11,425 nucleotides of DNA from CAYGZC01 sp964354225 (GCA_964354225.1 CAYGZC010000013.1:1-11425); one strand, 5' to 3'; counted from the stretch's first letter, positions 1-6,780 are shown. The notes: generated by a model from the sequence alone, not told the origin. Program-made: numbers and translations.

Positions 1-188
1 GAGCCGCGTGTCCGAGTGCTGGAGAAAAAGAACATCATGGCGAGGACTTTATCGCGCAAAACTGCATGTGATTCATTCAACGCGCGTTTGCGCTTTAAAT
101 CGAACGCGACGTCGAGTACTGTTTCAACTTCTTCTTTGCTGAAATCAAGATCACCAATTAGATCACGATCGTGCAGAAAAGTTTGCAT
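1..188 (-). CDS. Carbamoyltransferase, N-terminal part (cut by window edge)
   Basis: This is the first 62 codons of a gene that runs off the left edge. The start at 188 has a clear AGGAG site (198-202 on the minus strand) nine bases upstream. The visible protein has the N-terminal carbamoyl-phosphate domain pattern of aspartate/ornithine carbamoyltransferases: an opening helix region (DFSKEEVETVLDVAFDLK) and then FFFSSTRTRG, with the phosphate-binding STRTR at residues 57-61. The family moves a carbamoyl group between carbamoyl phosphate and an amino group. The opening looks more like the ornithine-carbamoyltransferase side than ATCase, but the second-substrate domain lies outside the window, so the substrate cannot be assigned. 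It follows another carbamoyltransferase gene on the same strand, with a 99-nt gap containing an RNA-structure candidate. The two are probably co-transcribed paralogs of different subfamilies. Confidence 0.78.
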   Translation of the reverse strand, partial: MQTFLHDRDLIGDLDFSKEEVETVLDVAFDLKRKRALNESHAVLRDKVLAMMFFFSSTRTRG

Positions 189-199
189 TATAATTATCT

Positions 200-269
200 C
201 CTGTTAAATTTGGTTATTGAGTAGTTAGTAAGTTAGGTGGTTTGCCTGACTGGCAAACCATTTAACAGG
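200..269 (-). promoter_or_regulatory. Nested inverted repeats masking the SD of the second carbamoyltransferase
   Basis: Two perfect inverted repeats are nested here. The outer arms are CCTGTTAAAT at 200-209 and ATTTAACAGG at 260-269. The inner hairpin is TGGTTTGCC at 238-246 with GGCAAACCA at 252-260 and a five-base loop. They share one base (260). In the minus-strand transcript the downstream outer arm overlaps the AGGAG Shine-Dalgarno at 198-202 by three bases, so the fold could reduce translation of the gene starting at 188. There is no T-run, so this is not a standard Rho-independent terminator. The repeats are seen directly; a regulatory role is inferred, and an mRNA processing or stability element is an alternative. 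Confidence 0.45.
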
Positions 270-287
270 CTAACAAAAATTTTGAAA

Positions 288-1268
288 TTATTCGACAGCA
301 CCCAAAACGAGCGAGAGCAGTCCCATTTTCAGGACGACGCCGTAGAAAGCTTCCTGCCAATAGCGCGACCAGCGAGTAATGTCGACATCCGGTGGAATTT
401 CATCCATGCGCGGGAGCGAGTGGAGTAGCACCATATCACTCTTGGCTTTGGAAATCAACAGCTCACGCGTGATCTTGAAATTCGCTGGCGTGAGTGGTTT
501 ATCCTTGCTTACCTCTTGGCGTGCCTGAGTGTAATCGGCTTGAATCACCGGCTCAACCAAAACTACATCGGCATTCGCGATCGCTTGTTCGACATGCTCG
601 GCTTCGCTAAAGTTGAGGCCGTACTTTCTGAAATCCGTTTTGTATTCTTCCGGCATTCTCATGTCAGGCGAGTTGGGAAACAGTGCATTGGGTGGTGGTC
701 CGACAAAGGTGACCGGGCAATCGAATTGCGTCAGGGCATAGCCAAGCGAGTGCATCGTGCGCATTCGCATATCGCCGACGGCGAGCCACCGTAGACCATC
801 AAGGCGACCACGGTTGCGGATGACGGTGTAAAGATCGGTGAGAATCTGCGTCGGGTGCTCACCCCAGCCATCGCCGCCATTGATGATAGGCACAGACGAC
901 CATATTGCGGCTTCCTGAGGCGCGCCTTTTTGAAAATGACGCATCGCGATCACATCGCCGTAAAACTCGAGCATCTTTACGGTGTCCTTCATGCTTTCTT
1001 GATAGAAATCGCCGGCGCGCGTCATCTTGGCGTCTGAAAAGCCCATAACGTGTCCGCCGAGGCGGTGCATGGCGGCTTCGTGGGAAAGACGCGTGCGCGT
1101 GCTGGGTTGATAGAACGCAGTAACAAGCGTTTTGCCCTTGAGCATATCGCTATTCTGACGATTGCGCGCAATAGGTTCCAAGCGTTCCGCAATTTCGAAC
1201 ACGCGGAGGAACTCGCTCCGCTCGAACTCTTTGAGCGATAAAATGTCACGACCTATGAAACTACGCAT
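288..1268 (-). CDS. Aspartate carbamoyltransferase-like protein with altered substrate site
   Basis: The protein has 326 residues, close to the 300-310 usual for catalytic ATCase chains. The ATG at 1268 is chosen over an upstream ATG at 1316 because AAGGAG sits eight bases before it and family homology starts there. ATCase signatures are in order: STRTR (56-60), RLGGHVMGFSD (69-79), MRH (109-111), HPTQ (138-141), GDMRMRTMHSL with the Arg170 equivalent of ATCase Arg167, and HSLPRMDEI (283-291). Two sites differ from true ATCase. The 80s loop, normally with Lys84 in a KKGE context, reads TRAGDFYQES. The RVQ motif carrying Arg229, which binds aspartate, is replaced around EPVIQ (239-243). Carbamoyl phosphate binding therefore looks intact, but aspartate may not be the second substrate. 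The region is about 54% GC by sampled lines, above its neighbours. It could still be pyrB, but I would not assign that. Confidence 0.86.
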   Translation of the reverse strand: MRSFIGRDILSLKEFERSEFLRVFEIAERLEPIARNRQNSDMLKGKTLVTAFYQPSTRTRLSHEAAMHRLGGHVMGFSDAKMTRAGDFYQESMKDTVKMLEFYGDVIAMRHFQKGAPQEAAIWSSVPIINGGDGWGEHPTQILTDLYTVIRNRGRLDGLRWLAVGDMRMRTMHSLGYALTQFDCPVTFVGPPPNALFPNSPDMRMPEEYKTDFRKYGLNFSEAEHVEQAIANADVVLVEPVIQADYTQARQEVSKDKPLTPANFKITRELLISKAKSDMVLLHSLPRMDEIPPDVDITRWSRYWQEAFYGVVLKMGLLSLVLGAVE

Positions 1269-1389
1269 TGTGAAATTCTCCTTTTGTTTTTGTGATTTTT
1301 TCAACCGGGTCCGCAACTCATTTTGTCAACGTGGGGAACAACACGAAAGCGAAACTATCCGGGGATGAAATAATTAGTCAAGCACTCAG

Positions 1390-1450
1390 CCACGCGTCCA
1401 ACGTGCGTGAATAGTTGCTCTTCAAGTTTGCAGTGCGGTGCGCTGGAGCG
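1390..1450 (+). repeat. Possible degenerate copy of the REP-like element at 11264-11340
   Basis: The first 14 bases (from CCACGCGTCCAACG) match 11 of 14 bases of the element's hairpin core at 11275-11288. Further on, in the same order, AGTTG (1413-1417), AAGTTT (1424-1429) and an identical 10-mer CGCTGGAGCG (1441-1450) match 11292-11296, 11297-11302 and 11312-11321. Spacing differs by several bases. CACGC at 1391-1395 pairs with GCGTG at 1405-1409, a hairpin placed like the one in the better copy. Colinear order makes chance less likely, but the overall identity is low. Confidence 0.3.
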
Positions 1451-1540
1451 CAAATAATGCTCGCAACCACAAATTTTTTGGTCAGATTATAAATCTCTGT
1501 TCCCTGTTCATTTCAAAATTACATATTATTTTCAAAAGAT

Positions 1541-1577
1541 ACAAATTAAAATCAGAAGGGATTCACAATATTACTGA
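1541..1577 (-). terminator. Weak terminator candidate after pduT
   Basis: On the minus strand the stem TCAG(T)AA (1577-1571) pairs with TTCTGA (1557-1552), with one bulged base and a 13-nt loop. It is followed by a T-rich tract (TTTTAATTTG). It begins five bases past the pduT stop. The stem is short and AT-rich, so termination may be partial or absent. Confidence 0.28.
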
Positions 1578-1581
1578 AAGC

Positions 1582-2133
1582 TCAGACAATCTCCGACAAC
1601 AATTCTTTCCTCGGCTGAGGAATCACAACTTTATTCACAAGTAATCCTTTTGCTGAGACAACAGCAGCGCCGGCATCTACAGCGGCTCTCACGGCAGCAA
1701 CTTCACCCGTCAGAGTTACAAACGCTTTCCCGCCTAAAGCCATTGCAAGTCTTAATTCAATTAGCTGAACTTTTGCTGCTTTTACAGCAGCGTCTGCTGC
1801 TTCAATGAGCGATGCAACTGAGAACGATTCAATGATACCGAGTGCTTGAAGAAAATCGACTTTGCTTGTCCCAGCGATAGCAGGAAATACAGTAGGATGA
1901 ACATTCGGGATGATGAACACATCCACAATTGATCCTTTTCCTGTAATACCACCCGCCTGCACGCTTGCAGCCACAGCCGCAACATCGCCGCCGATGAGTA
2001 CCATGTATTTGCCTGAACAAATCGAGCGTGATAAAATGATTTCCACTTCCGCGGCTTTCAACATCGCATCTGCAACTTCAAAACCTGCAGCAATGCTTGA
2101 GAGTTCTATAAGACCGATTGCATTCTTTTCCAT
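1582..2133 (-). CDS. pduT: PduT-like BMC-T shell protein with Fe-S pore cysteine
   Basis: This 183-residue protein has two fused bacterial microcompartment (BMC) domains, about residues 4-90 (AIGLIELSSIAAGFEVADAM) and 95-178 (ALGIIESFSVASLIEAADAA). That is the layout and length of PduT. BMC-T proteins form pseudo-hexameric trimers in the polyhedral shell. In PduT a single cysteine per chain (Cys38 in Salmonella) points into the trimer pore and holds a 4Fe-4S cluster for electron transfer across the shell. Here Cys39, in RSICSGKY, is at the matching place, and GLLVNKVVIPQP near the C-terminus also fits PduT. The start lies 3 nt after the pduS stop with no obvious Shine-Dalgarno, pointing to translation coupled to pduS. 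PduS is the known electron partner of PduT. No other shell gene is in the window, so the type of compartment is unknown. Confidence 0.94.
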   Translation of the reverse strand: MEKNAIGLIELSSIAAGFEVADAMLKAAEVEIILSRSICSGKYMVLIGGDVAAVAASVQAGGITGKGSIVDVFIIPNVHPTVFPAIAGTSKVDFLQALGIIESFSVASLIEAADAAVKAAKVQLIELRLAMALGGKAFVTLTGEVAAVRAAVDAGAAVVSAKGLLVNKVVIPQPRKELLSEIV

Positions 2134-2136
2134 TGG

Positions 2137-3450
2137 TTACGCTCTTTCGATAACTATACTATGATTTACGCTTCTCACGATACCACTTATACTCGCATGA
2201 ATCCTTGCACCTGATTTTCCATCAGGAATATCGCCGATGCACTGACCTTTAACAACTTTCTCTCCAACTTTTACGGTTGGTAGTGCGGGTGTTCCAATAT
2301 GTTGGGAGAGAGGAATTACAACTCGTATTGGTTGCATTTGCTTTGAACTAAAATCAGACGTGTGGTCGTATTCCGTTACACCAAGACGTTTCATAAGCTG
2401 CTTCAACGGCGTGCGGCGTCCTTCATACATCGGATGTGGGAGAACTTCTGTCCGTCCCGACCATTTTATTTTCTTTTCTTTTAAGTCGTCTTTTGCTTTG
2501 TCGCAAGCTTCTTTTGGATATAAGTTTTCTGGGCAAGCATATAGTGTACATAGTCCGCATGCACAGCAAAGCGAAGCACATTGATTCCAGATATGCTCGC
2601 CAGTCATTGTGAATCCGAGACTGCGCATGACTTTGTGCGGCTGAACATCATAACCAAGTGTATAGCGTGGACAAAGTTCTGTGCAATAGCTGCATTGGTC
2701 GCATGCTGATTTTCCAATTCTTGACATGGATTTTTCTGATAGTTTCTTGCGCTGAACCAATATATGATCCATCGGAAGAACAATAAGTCCAGCAGTTGTT
2801 TTCGTGATGGGTTGATCAAGATCGAATTCTAATTTCCCCATCATGATACCGCCTACGAACACACCAAATTCTTTAACGCTCAGTCCGCCGGCAGAATCGA
2901 TTACATCTCTAAAACTCATGCCAAGAGGTGCCAGAAATGAAGTCGGGTGATTAACTGCACCTGCAACTGTAATAAATTTTTCGGTAACCGTTTTATCTTC
3001 TGAAGCCAGAGATATATTATAGAGTGTTTCGACATTATTAACTACAATTCCTACATCAAGCGGAATTCCTTGCGGAGGAATCAAACGCTTGGTCGCTTCG
3101 TAGACGAGAATAAATTCATCCCCGGATGGATAAAAATCACCAAGCAAATGCATCTTAATGCGTGAATCGTTAATCACAGACGATAGTGTTTCAACCGCAG
3201 CTTTGTTTTTTTCCTTTATCCCGATGATACCTTTTTTCGCACCTGTAGATTCCATGAGAAGCTTTACACCTTGTATAACTCTCTCTGGGTATCGAGCCAT
3301 GATTTCGTAATCCTTATGAATCAGCGGCTCACACTCAGCGCCATTGGCGATGACATACTCAACCTTTGCTTGAGCTTTTATATGTGTTGGAAATCCGCCA
3401 CCACCTGCACCAACAATACCCGCCAGTCTTATTTTTTCTTTAATATTCAT
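2137..3450 (-). CDS. pduS: PduS-like RnfC-family flavin/iron-sulfur NADH reductase
   Basis: The protein has 437 residues, close to known PduS (about 450). The N-terminus has the glycine-rich nucleotide-binding turn GAGGGGFP (14-21) followed by NGAECEPL (36-43), typical of RnfC/PduS/NuoF proteins. Two 4Fe-4S motifs follow: Cys250, 253, 256 and 260 (CxxCxxCxxxCP) and Cys295, 298, 301 and 306 (CxxCGxCxxxxCP). The C-terminal part, about 383-430, looks like the RnfC barrel-sandwich domain. In propanediol compartments PduS oxidises NADH to reduce cobalamin. In other compartments it is thought to recycle NAD+ with PduT, so B12 use cannot be assumed here. It is the first gene of the leftward unit and is divergent from the two-component system. 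No Shine-Dalgarno is visible before the ATG, and the candidate promoter leaves a leader of only about 18 nt. Confidence 0.94.
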   Translation of the reverse strand: MNIKEKIRLAGIVGAGGGGFPTHIKAQAKVEYVIANGAECEPLIHKDYEIMARYPERVIQGVKLLMESTGAKKGIIGIKEKNKAAVETLSSVINDSRIKMHLLGDFYPSGDEFILVYEATKRLIPPQGIPLDVGIVVNNVETLYNISLASEDKTVTEKFITVAGAVNHPTSFLAPLGMSFRDVIDSAGGLSVKEFGVFVGGIMMGKLEFDLDQPITKTTAGLIVLPMDHILVQRKKLSEKSMSRIGKSACDQCSYCTELCPRYTLGYDVQPHKVMRSLGFTMTGEHIWNQCASLCCACGLCTLYACPENLYPKEACDKAKDDLKEKKIKWSGRTEVLPHPMYEGRRTPLKQLMKRLGVTEYDHTSDFSSKQMQPIRVVIPLSQHIGTPALPTVKVGEKVVKGQCIGDIPDGKSGARIHASISGIVRSVNHSIVIERA

Positions 3451-3474
3451 TAATTATTAAAAGTCGTTAGGTTA

Positions 3475-3503
3475 AAGGTAGAAAAACTTCAAATGAGATT
3501 CAA
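3475..3503 (-). promoter_or_regulatory. Candidate pduS promoter
   Basis: On the minus strand, TTGAAT (3503-3498) and TACCTT (3480-3475) are separated by 17 nt. The -10 region continues as TACCTTTA, which also resembles the Bacteroidota TAnnTTTG box. Transcription would start near 3468, some 18 nt before the ATG. Confidence 0.4.
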
Positions 3504-3510
3504 CCTTGAA
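3488..3510 (+). promoter_or_regulatory. Possible response-regulator operator (TTCAA repeats)
   Basis: TTCAA occurs at 3488-3492 and 3499-3503, an 11-bp period, and an inverted TTGAA follows at 3506-3510. OmpR-family regulators usually bind direct half-sites about 10-11 bp apart. The sites overlap the spacer and -35 box of the candidate pduS promoter and end 14 bp before the kinase -35. Such short AT-rich motifs can arise by chance. Confidence 0.3.
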
Positions 3511-3523
3511 AATTTCCATCCAT

Positions 3524-3552
3524 TTGACAATCGCTGGTTATTTCATTAAAAT
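3524..3552 (+). promoter_or_regulatory. Sigma70-like promoter of the histidine kinase operon
   Basis: TTGACA (3524-3529), a perfect -35 box, is followed after 17 nt by TAAAAT (3547-3552), five of six matches to the -10 consensus. It would give a leader of roughly 55 nt before the ATG at 3616. It is the best promoter match in the window. Confidence 0.6.
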
Positions 3553-3615
3553 TGTGTGACATTCCAAATCAAGATTTTAGTAAATTGAACGATAAGAACA
3601 ACTTTTCATAACTCG

Positions 3616-6012
3616 ATGTTTAGTAATCGTAAATATGATAAAACAGTTTGGTTGATCGACATCCTTTTTGCAGTATTCTGCTTTGCGGCAATTTACCATT
3701 CAACGCAAAAACCCTTTCTTCCAAAAGAATTTTCCACTTCTTATCCGACGATCATTAATGGTATACAAATTCAGAGTCACCAGGAAATTGAATTTATTCT
3801 TACACCTCATGCTGTCGGGGAGATAGTTCATATTCAGGATTTAACTGGGGGAAAATTTCAGGAGGTACTACTTGATAATTATTATTCCTCGATGGGAATT
3901 ATTTTCAATGTTTTCCTTTCAGTCCTTATTTTTAGTCTAGGTCTTCTTGTTTACCTTAAGCGATCAGAGAACCAGGCAGCAATTATCTTCCATTTTACTT
4001 CCACTGCTTTGGCAACTGCTATTCTTGGCTCACTAACATTGTTTTGTATTCAGCCGTGGTGGATTGGTTATCCTTCATGTATCATATTCATCTTTTCCTA
4101 TACAATGATCCCGGTGCTTTTTGTGCATTTTACGTTTGTCTTCCCGGCACGGGTACGGAAAAATTTCTTCACCGTTCTCACATGGCTTTATATTACCGCT
4201 ATTATTATTGCATGCTGGTATTCGTGGCTCTTTCTATCTGCTGCCTCTCAACATTCTATAATTCTCTTTCATGGTGTAACGATTGCATCGATGGTTCAAA
4301 ATGGTTTTGTATTTCTTTTAATTCTTTTCGGTGTTGTGAATTTCATTTATTCTTATATAAATGCTGCCTCCTCCGATGAGAAAAGGAAAATCCGATGGAT
4401 CCTTTACAGTTTTTCTATCGGTCCTGCACCATTTATTTTTCTTTGGGCATTTCCAACTGCACTCGGATTCTCTCCTTGGATCCCGGAGTTTGCATTTAAA
4501 TCCTTTCTCTTGATTATCCCCGTCACATTTGCAATCTCTGTACTTATCTACCGCGTGATGGACATTGAACTTTTTATCAATCGAAGCACTGTCTATGCCA
4601 TTGTTATTAGCATTGGATTGTTAGTGTATCTTGTAGTCATTGGTACATCAGCAAGAATTATTACCAAATTCACAACGGAAACATCTCTTATTATCTCGAC
4701 AGTAACCGCGGCAATGTTTGCTTTATTATTTGAGCCGGCACGCCGTCGTGTACAACGATTTGTTGATCGATCGTTTTTCCGCGTCCAATATGACTTCCGC
4801 CAGGCACAGCACAAATTTATTGAAGATATCAAGCAATGCTTTGACATCAAACATCTTGCTAAATTGATTGTTGATAGGACGGATGAAATCTTTTCCGTAG
4901 AACGGATTGGATTTTTCAAAATCCAGAATCACGATAATTGGCTTCAGCTTGTAGCACATAAAAATTTTGACATCCTTGAACGACACAATATTCGTCTTAA
5001 CGCGGAAAAATTAAAAACACGCCTTGAACTTCCGGTTGCACTTGATGACAAAATAGAACAGGGTGTCGCTCACGAATCGGCAGACATGGAAGTGTTTCAG
5101 AGATGGGAAATGGCTCTTGTTTTACCGATGTTGTCGGAACATTTAAATATTTTAGGTTTTCTAGTGCTCGGAGAAAAGAAGTCGGGCGCCAGATTCACCG
5201 CAGAAGATATTGATCTGATGAACACAGTTACTACCCAGGCAGGCTTGACGATAGAGCGTATTGAGCTTCAGTATAAATTAATGCTCGAGCACGCCGAGAA
5301 ACAACGACTCGAAGAACTCAACCGACTCAAATCGTACTTCGTTTCAAGCGTCTCGCATGATTTGAAGACGCCCCTTACTTCAATCAAAATGTTTGCTGAA
5401 CTGCTGCGCACAAGAAAAAACATCCCAAAGCCCGAAGCAGATGAGTATCTTGAAATTATTGAGGGTGAAAGCGAGCGGCTTACTCGGCTCATTAACAATG
5501 TGCTTGACTTCGCAAAAATCGAACGCGGGGTAAAGGAATATCATTTTTCGGAAATCGAATTGAACTCTCTCGTTAAAAGTGTCTTGCATTCGCTGCATTA
5601 CCAATTTAAAATCGAGAAGTGCATCGTGCACGAAAAGCTTTGCGATAAAGAATGCATTCTGAACGCTGATAAAGATTCAATCACCGAGGTGCTTATAAAT
5701 TTGATCTCAAATGCAATCAAATATTCGCACGACGAGAAGGAAATCACTATCTCTATTTTCCGGCGTGATGGATTTGTCGCATTAGAAGTTGCAGATAAAG
5801 GAATTGGTATTGTTCCAGAAGATATACAGCATATCTTTGATCCATTTTACCGAGCACGTGATGGAAAAAATCTTGGTGCCGGCGGTGCGGGCTTAGGACT
5901 TGCAATCGTTAGACACATTATGGAGGCACACGGTGGAGAAGTTGAAGTTCAAAGCACTTTAGGAAAAGGAAGCACTTTCACATTATTGTTTCCATTAGGG
6001 TTGGAGGAGTAA
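3616..6012 (+). CDS. Multi-membrane sensor histidine kinase (PDZ-like/GAF/HisKA/HATPase)
   Basis: This 798-residue kinase senses through its N-terminal half and should phosphorylate the regulator encoded 1 nt downstream. A membrane segment (11-28) is followed by an extracytoplasmic stretch of about 65 residues (YPTIINGIQI...DLTGGK) that resembles the small PDZ-like domain of ComP-type kinases. About nine more hydrophobic segments lie between 94 and 372. A GAF-like domain occupies about 405-550, then a coiled linker. The HisKA box SHDLKTPL has the phosphorylated His581. The ATPase domain has the N-box Asn699 in LISNAIKYS, the G1 box DKGIGI from Asp727, an F box (IFDPFYRA) and the G2 box GAGGAGLGL from residue 754. 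The signal is unknown; the many-helix membrane region suggests a lipophilic or membrane-derived cue, which is inference. There is no strong Shine-Dalgarno. The divergent position to pduS makes it a candidate regulator of the microcompartment genes. Confidence 0.95.
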   Translation: MFSNRKYDKTVWLIDILFAVFCFAAIYHSTQKPFLPKEFSTSYPTIINGIQIQSHQEIEFILTPHAVGEIVHIQDLTGGKFQEVLLDNYYSSMGIIFNVFLSVLIFSLGLLVYLKRSENQAAIIFHFTSTALATAILGSLTLFCIQPWWIGYPSCIIFIFSYTMIPVLFVHFTFVFPARVRKNFFTVLTWLYITAIIIACWYSWLFLSAASQHSIILFHGVTIASMVQNGFVFLLILFGVVNFIYSYINAASSDEKRKIRWILYSFSIGPAPFIFLWAFPTALGFSPWIPEFAFKSFLLIIPVTFAISVLIYRVMDIELFINRSTVYAIVISIGLLVYLVVIGTSARIITKFTTETSLIISTVTAAMFALLFEPARRRVQRFVDRSFFRVQYDFRQAQHKFIEDIKQCFDIKHLAKLIVDRTDEIFSVERIGFFKIQNHDNWLQLVAHKNFDILERHNIRLNAEKLKTRLELPVALDDKIEQGVAHESADMEVFQRWEMALVLPMLSEHLNILGFLVLGEKKSGARFTAEDIDLMNTVTTQAGLTIERIELQYKLMLEHAEKQRLEELNRLKSYFVSSVSHDLKTPLTSIKMFAELLRTRKNIPKPEADEYLEIIEGESERLTRLINNVLDFAKIERGVKEYHFSEIELNSLVKSVLHSLHYQFKIEKCIVHEKLCDKECILNADKDSITEVLINLISNAIKYSHDEKEITISIFRRDGFVALEVADKGIGIVPEDIQHIFDPFYRARDGKNLGAGGAGLGLAIVRHIMEAHGGEVEVQSTLGKGSTFTLLFPLGLEE

Positions 6013-6013
6013 C

Positions 6014-6703
6014 ATGAAAAGAATATTAATAGTTGAAGATGATCCTGCGGTCTTGCGCGGTCTTGAAGCAGCTATACTAGGGGAAGAATACGAAGTACTT
6101 GTTGCGACGGATGGAGAAAGATGTCATGAGATCGTCAAAGAAGAACAACTCGATCTTATTATATTAGATATTATGCTGCCCAAGAAACACGGTTTCGATG
6201 TTTGTCGGGATTTACGGAGGGAAGGTATCCATACACCCATTCTTATCCTCAGCACTAAGAAAGAGGAGATTGATCAAATTTTGGGAATCAATTTTGGTTC
6301 TTACGATTACATGACAAAACCGTTCAGTGTACAGGAGCTTTATGCACGTATAAAATCGTTGTTACGGAAATCAACAAAAAGTAAGTCAATAACCGATGAT
6401 TATTATTTCGGTAATATTCATATTGATTTCAAGAAGAAAGAGATAACAAAAGACATACAGGGTGTGCAGCTTTCGGAAAAAGAATTTAAAGTATTGGAAT
6501 ATTTAATTCAACACGAAGAAGAAATTGTTTTGTCTGAATCGATCTTACACGATATCTGGGGTTTTGAGAGTTTTTGTACAACCACCATCGTGGATAATTG
6601 TATCAGATCACTGATTCATAAGCTCGAAGCTGATTGTAATAAACCGAGGTATATTATTAAAAATTGCGCGGGAAGCTATAAATTTATCAAACAAACCGAA
6701 TGA
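6014..6703 (+). CDS. OmpR/PhoB-family response regulator
   Basis: The 229-residue protein has a receiver domain (1-120) and a winged-helix DNA-binding domain (about 130-228). Receiver residues are complete: acidic Glu8/Asp9/Asp10, phospho-acceptor Asp52 (LILDIMLP), Ser80 in the usual Thr/Ser place, and Lys102 in YMTKPF. The effector half has LSEKEFKVLEYLI and the recognition-helix region TTTIVDNCIRSLIHKLE of the trans_reg_C fold, ending in CAGSYKFI where most relatives have RGxGYxF. A GGAGGAG site lies in the last codons of the kinase gene and the gap is 1 nt, so the two are translationally linked. It is predicted to act as a DNA-binding activator or repressor; the pduS-kinase intergenic region is the nearest likely target. 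There is no direct evidence of which genes it controls. Confidence 0.95.
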   Translation: MKRILIVEDDPAVLRGLEAAILGEEYEVLVATDGERCHEIVKEEQLDLIILDIMLPKKHGFDVCRDLRREGIHTPILILSTKKEEIDQILGINFGSYDYMTKPFSVQELYARIKSLLRKSTKSKSITDDYYFGNIHIDFKKKEITKDIQGVQLSEKEFKVLEYLIQHEEEIVLSESILHDIWGFESFCTTTIVDNCIRSLIHKLEADCNKPRYIIKNCAGSYKFIKQTE

Positions 6704-6746
6704 GAAATCGGCGAATATCCCACCATTTGAAGTTATTTTTTAAAAC

Positions 6747-6780
6747 CGGATGACACTATCCGTTCGTTTTCTTACTTTTT
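6747..6780 (+). terminator. Terminator candidate after the two-component operon
   Basis: CGGAT (6747-6751) pairs with ATCCG (6758-6762) around a six-base loop, followed by a T-rich tract (TTCGTTTTCTTACTTTTT). It lies 44 nt past the regulator stop. The stem is only 5 bp, so the call is moderate. Confidence 0.42.

Larger units (their letters stand above)
1269..1581. other. Gap between pduT and the carbamoyltransferases
   Basis: These 313 bases hold no gene I can support. They contain a weak terminator candidate after pduT, a degenerate repeat (1390-1450), and a poor promoter candidate for the leftward genes: minus-strand TTGAAA at 1511-1516 and TATAAT at 1486-1491, but with a 19-nt spacer. The gap is long for one operon, so the carbamoyltransferases may be transcribed separately from pduS-pduT. 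Confidence 0.5.

Noticed and set aside
238..260. Inner hairpin as a Rho-independent terminator between the carbamoyltransferases
   Set aside because: The 9-bp stem is good, but no T-run follows on either strand, and the outer repeat gives a better explanation.
288..1268. Calling the gene pyrB
   Set aside because: The Lys84 loop and the Arg229 motif of aspartate carbamoyltransferase are not present, so the substrate is uncertain.
1269..1316. Upstream ATG at 1316 extending the ATCase-like protein by 16 residues
   Set aside because: The extension is Lys/Gln-rich and unlike the family, and the AAGGAG site serves the ATG at 1268.
237..1368. Several 60-110 codon plus-strand ORFs over the carbamoyltransferase genes
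   Set aside because: They are antisense shadows of GC-rich coding sequence with no family resemblance or ribosome sites.
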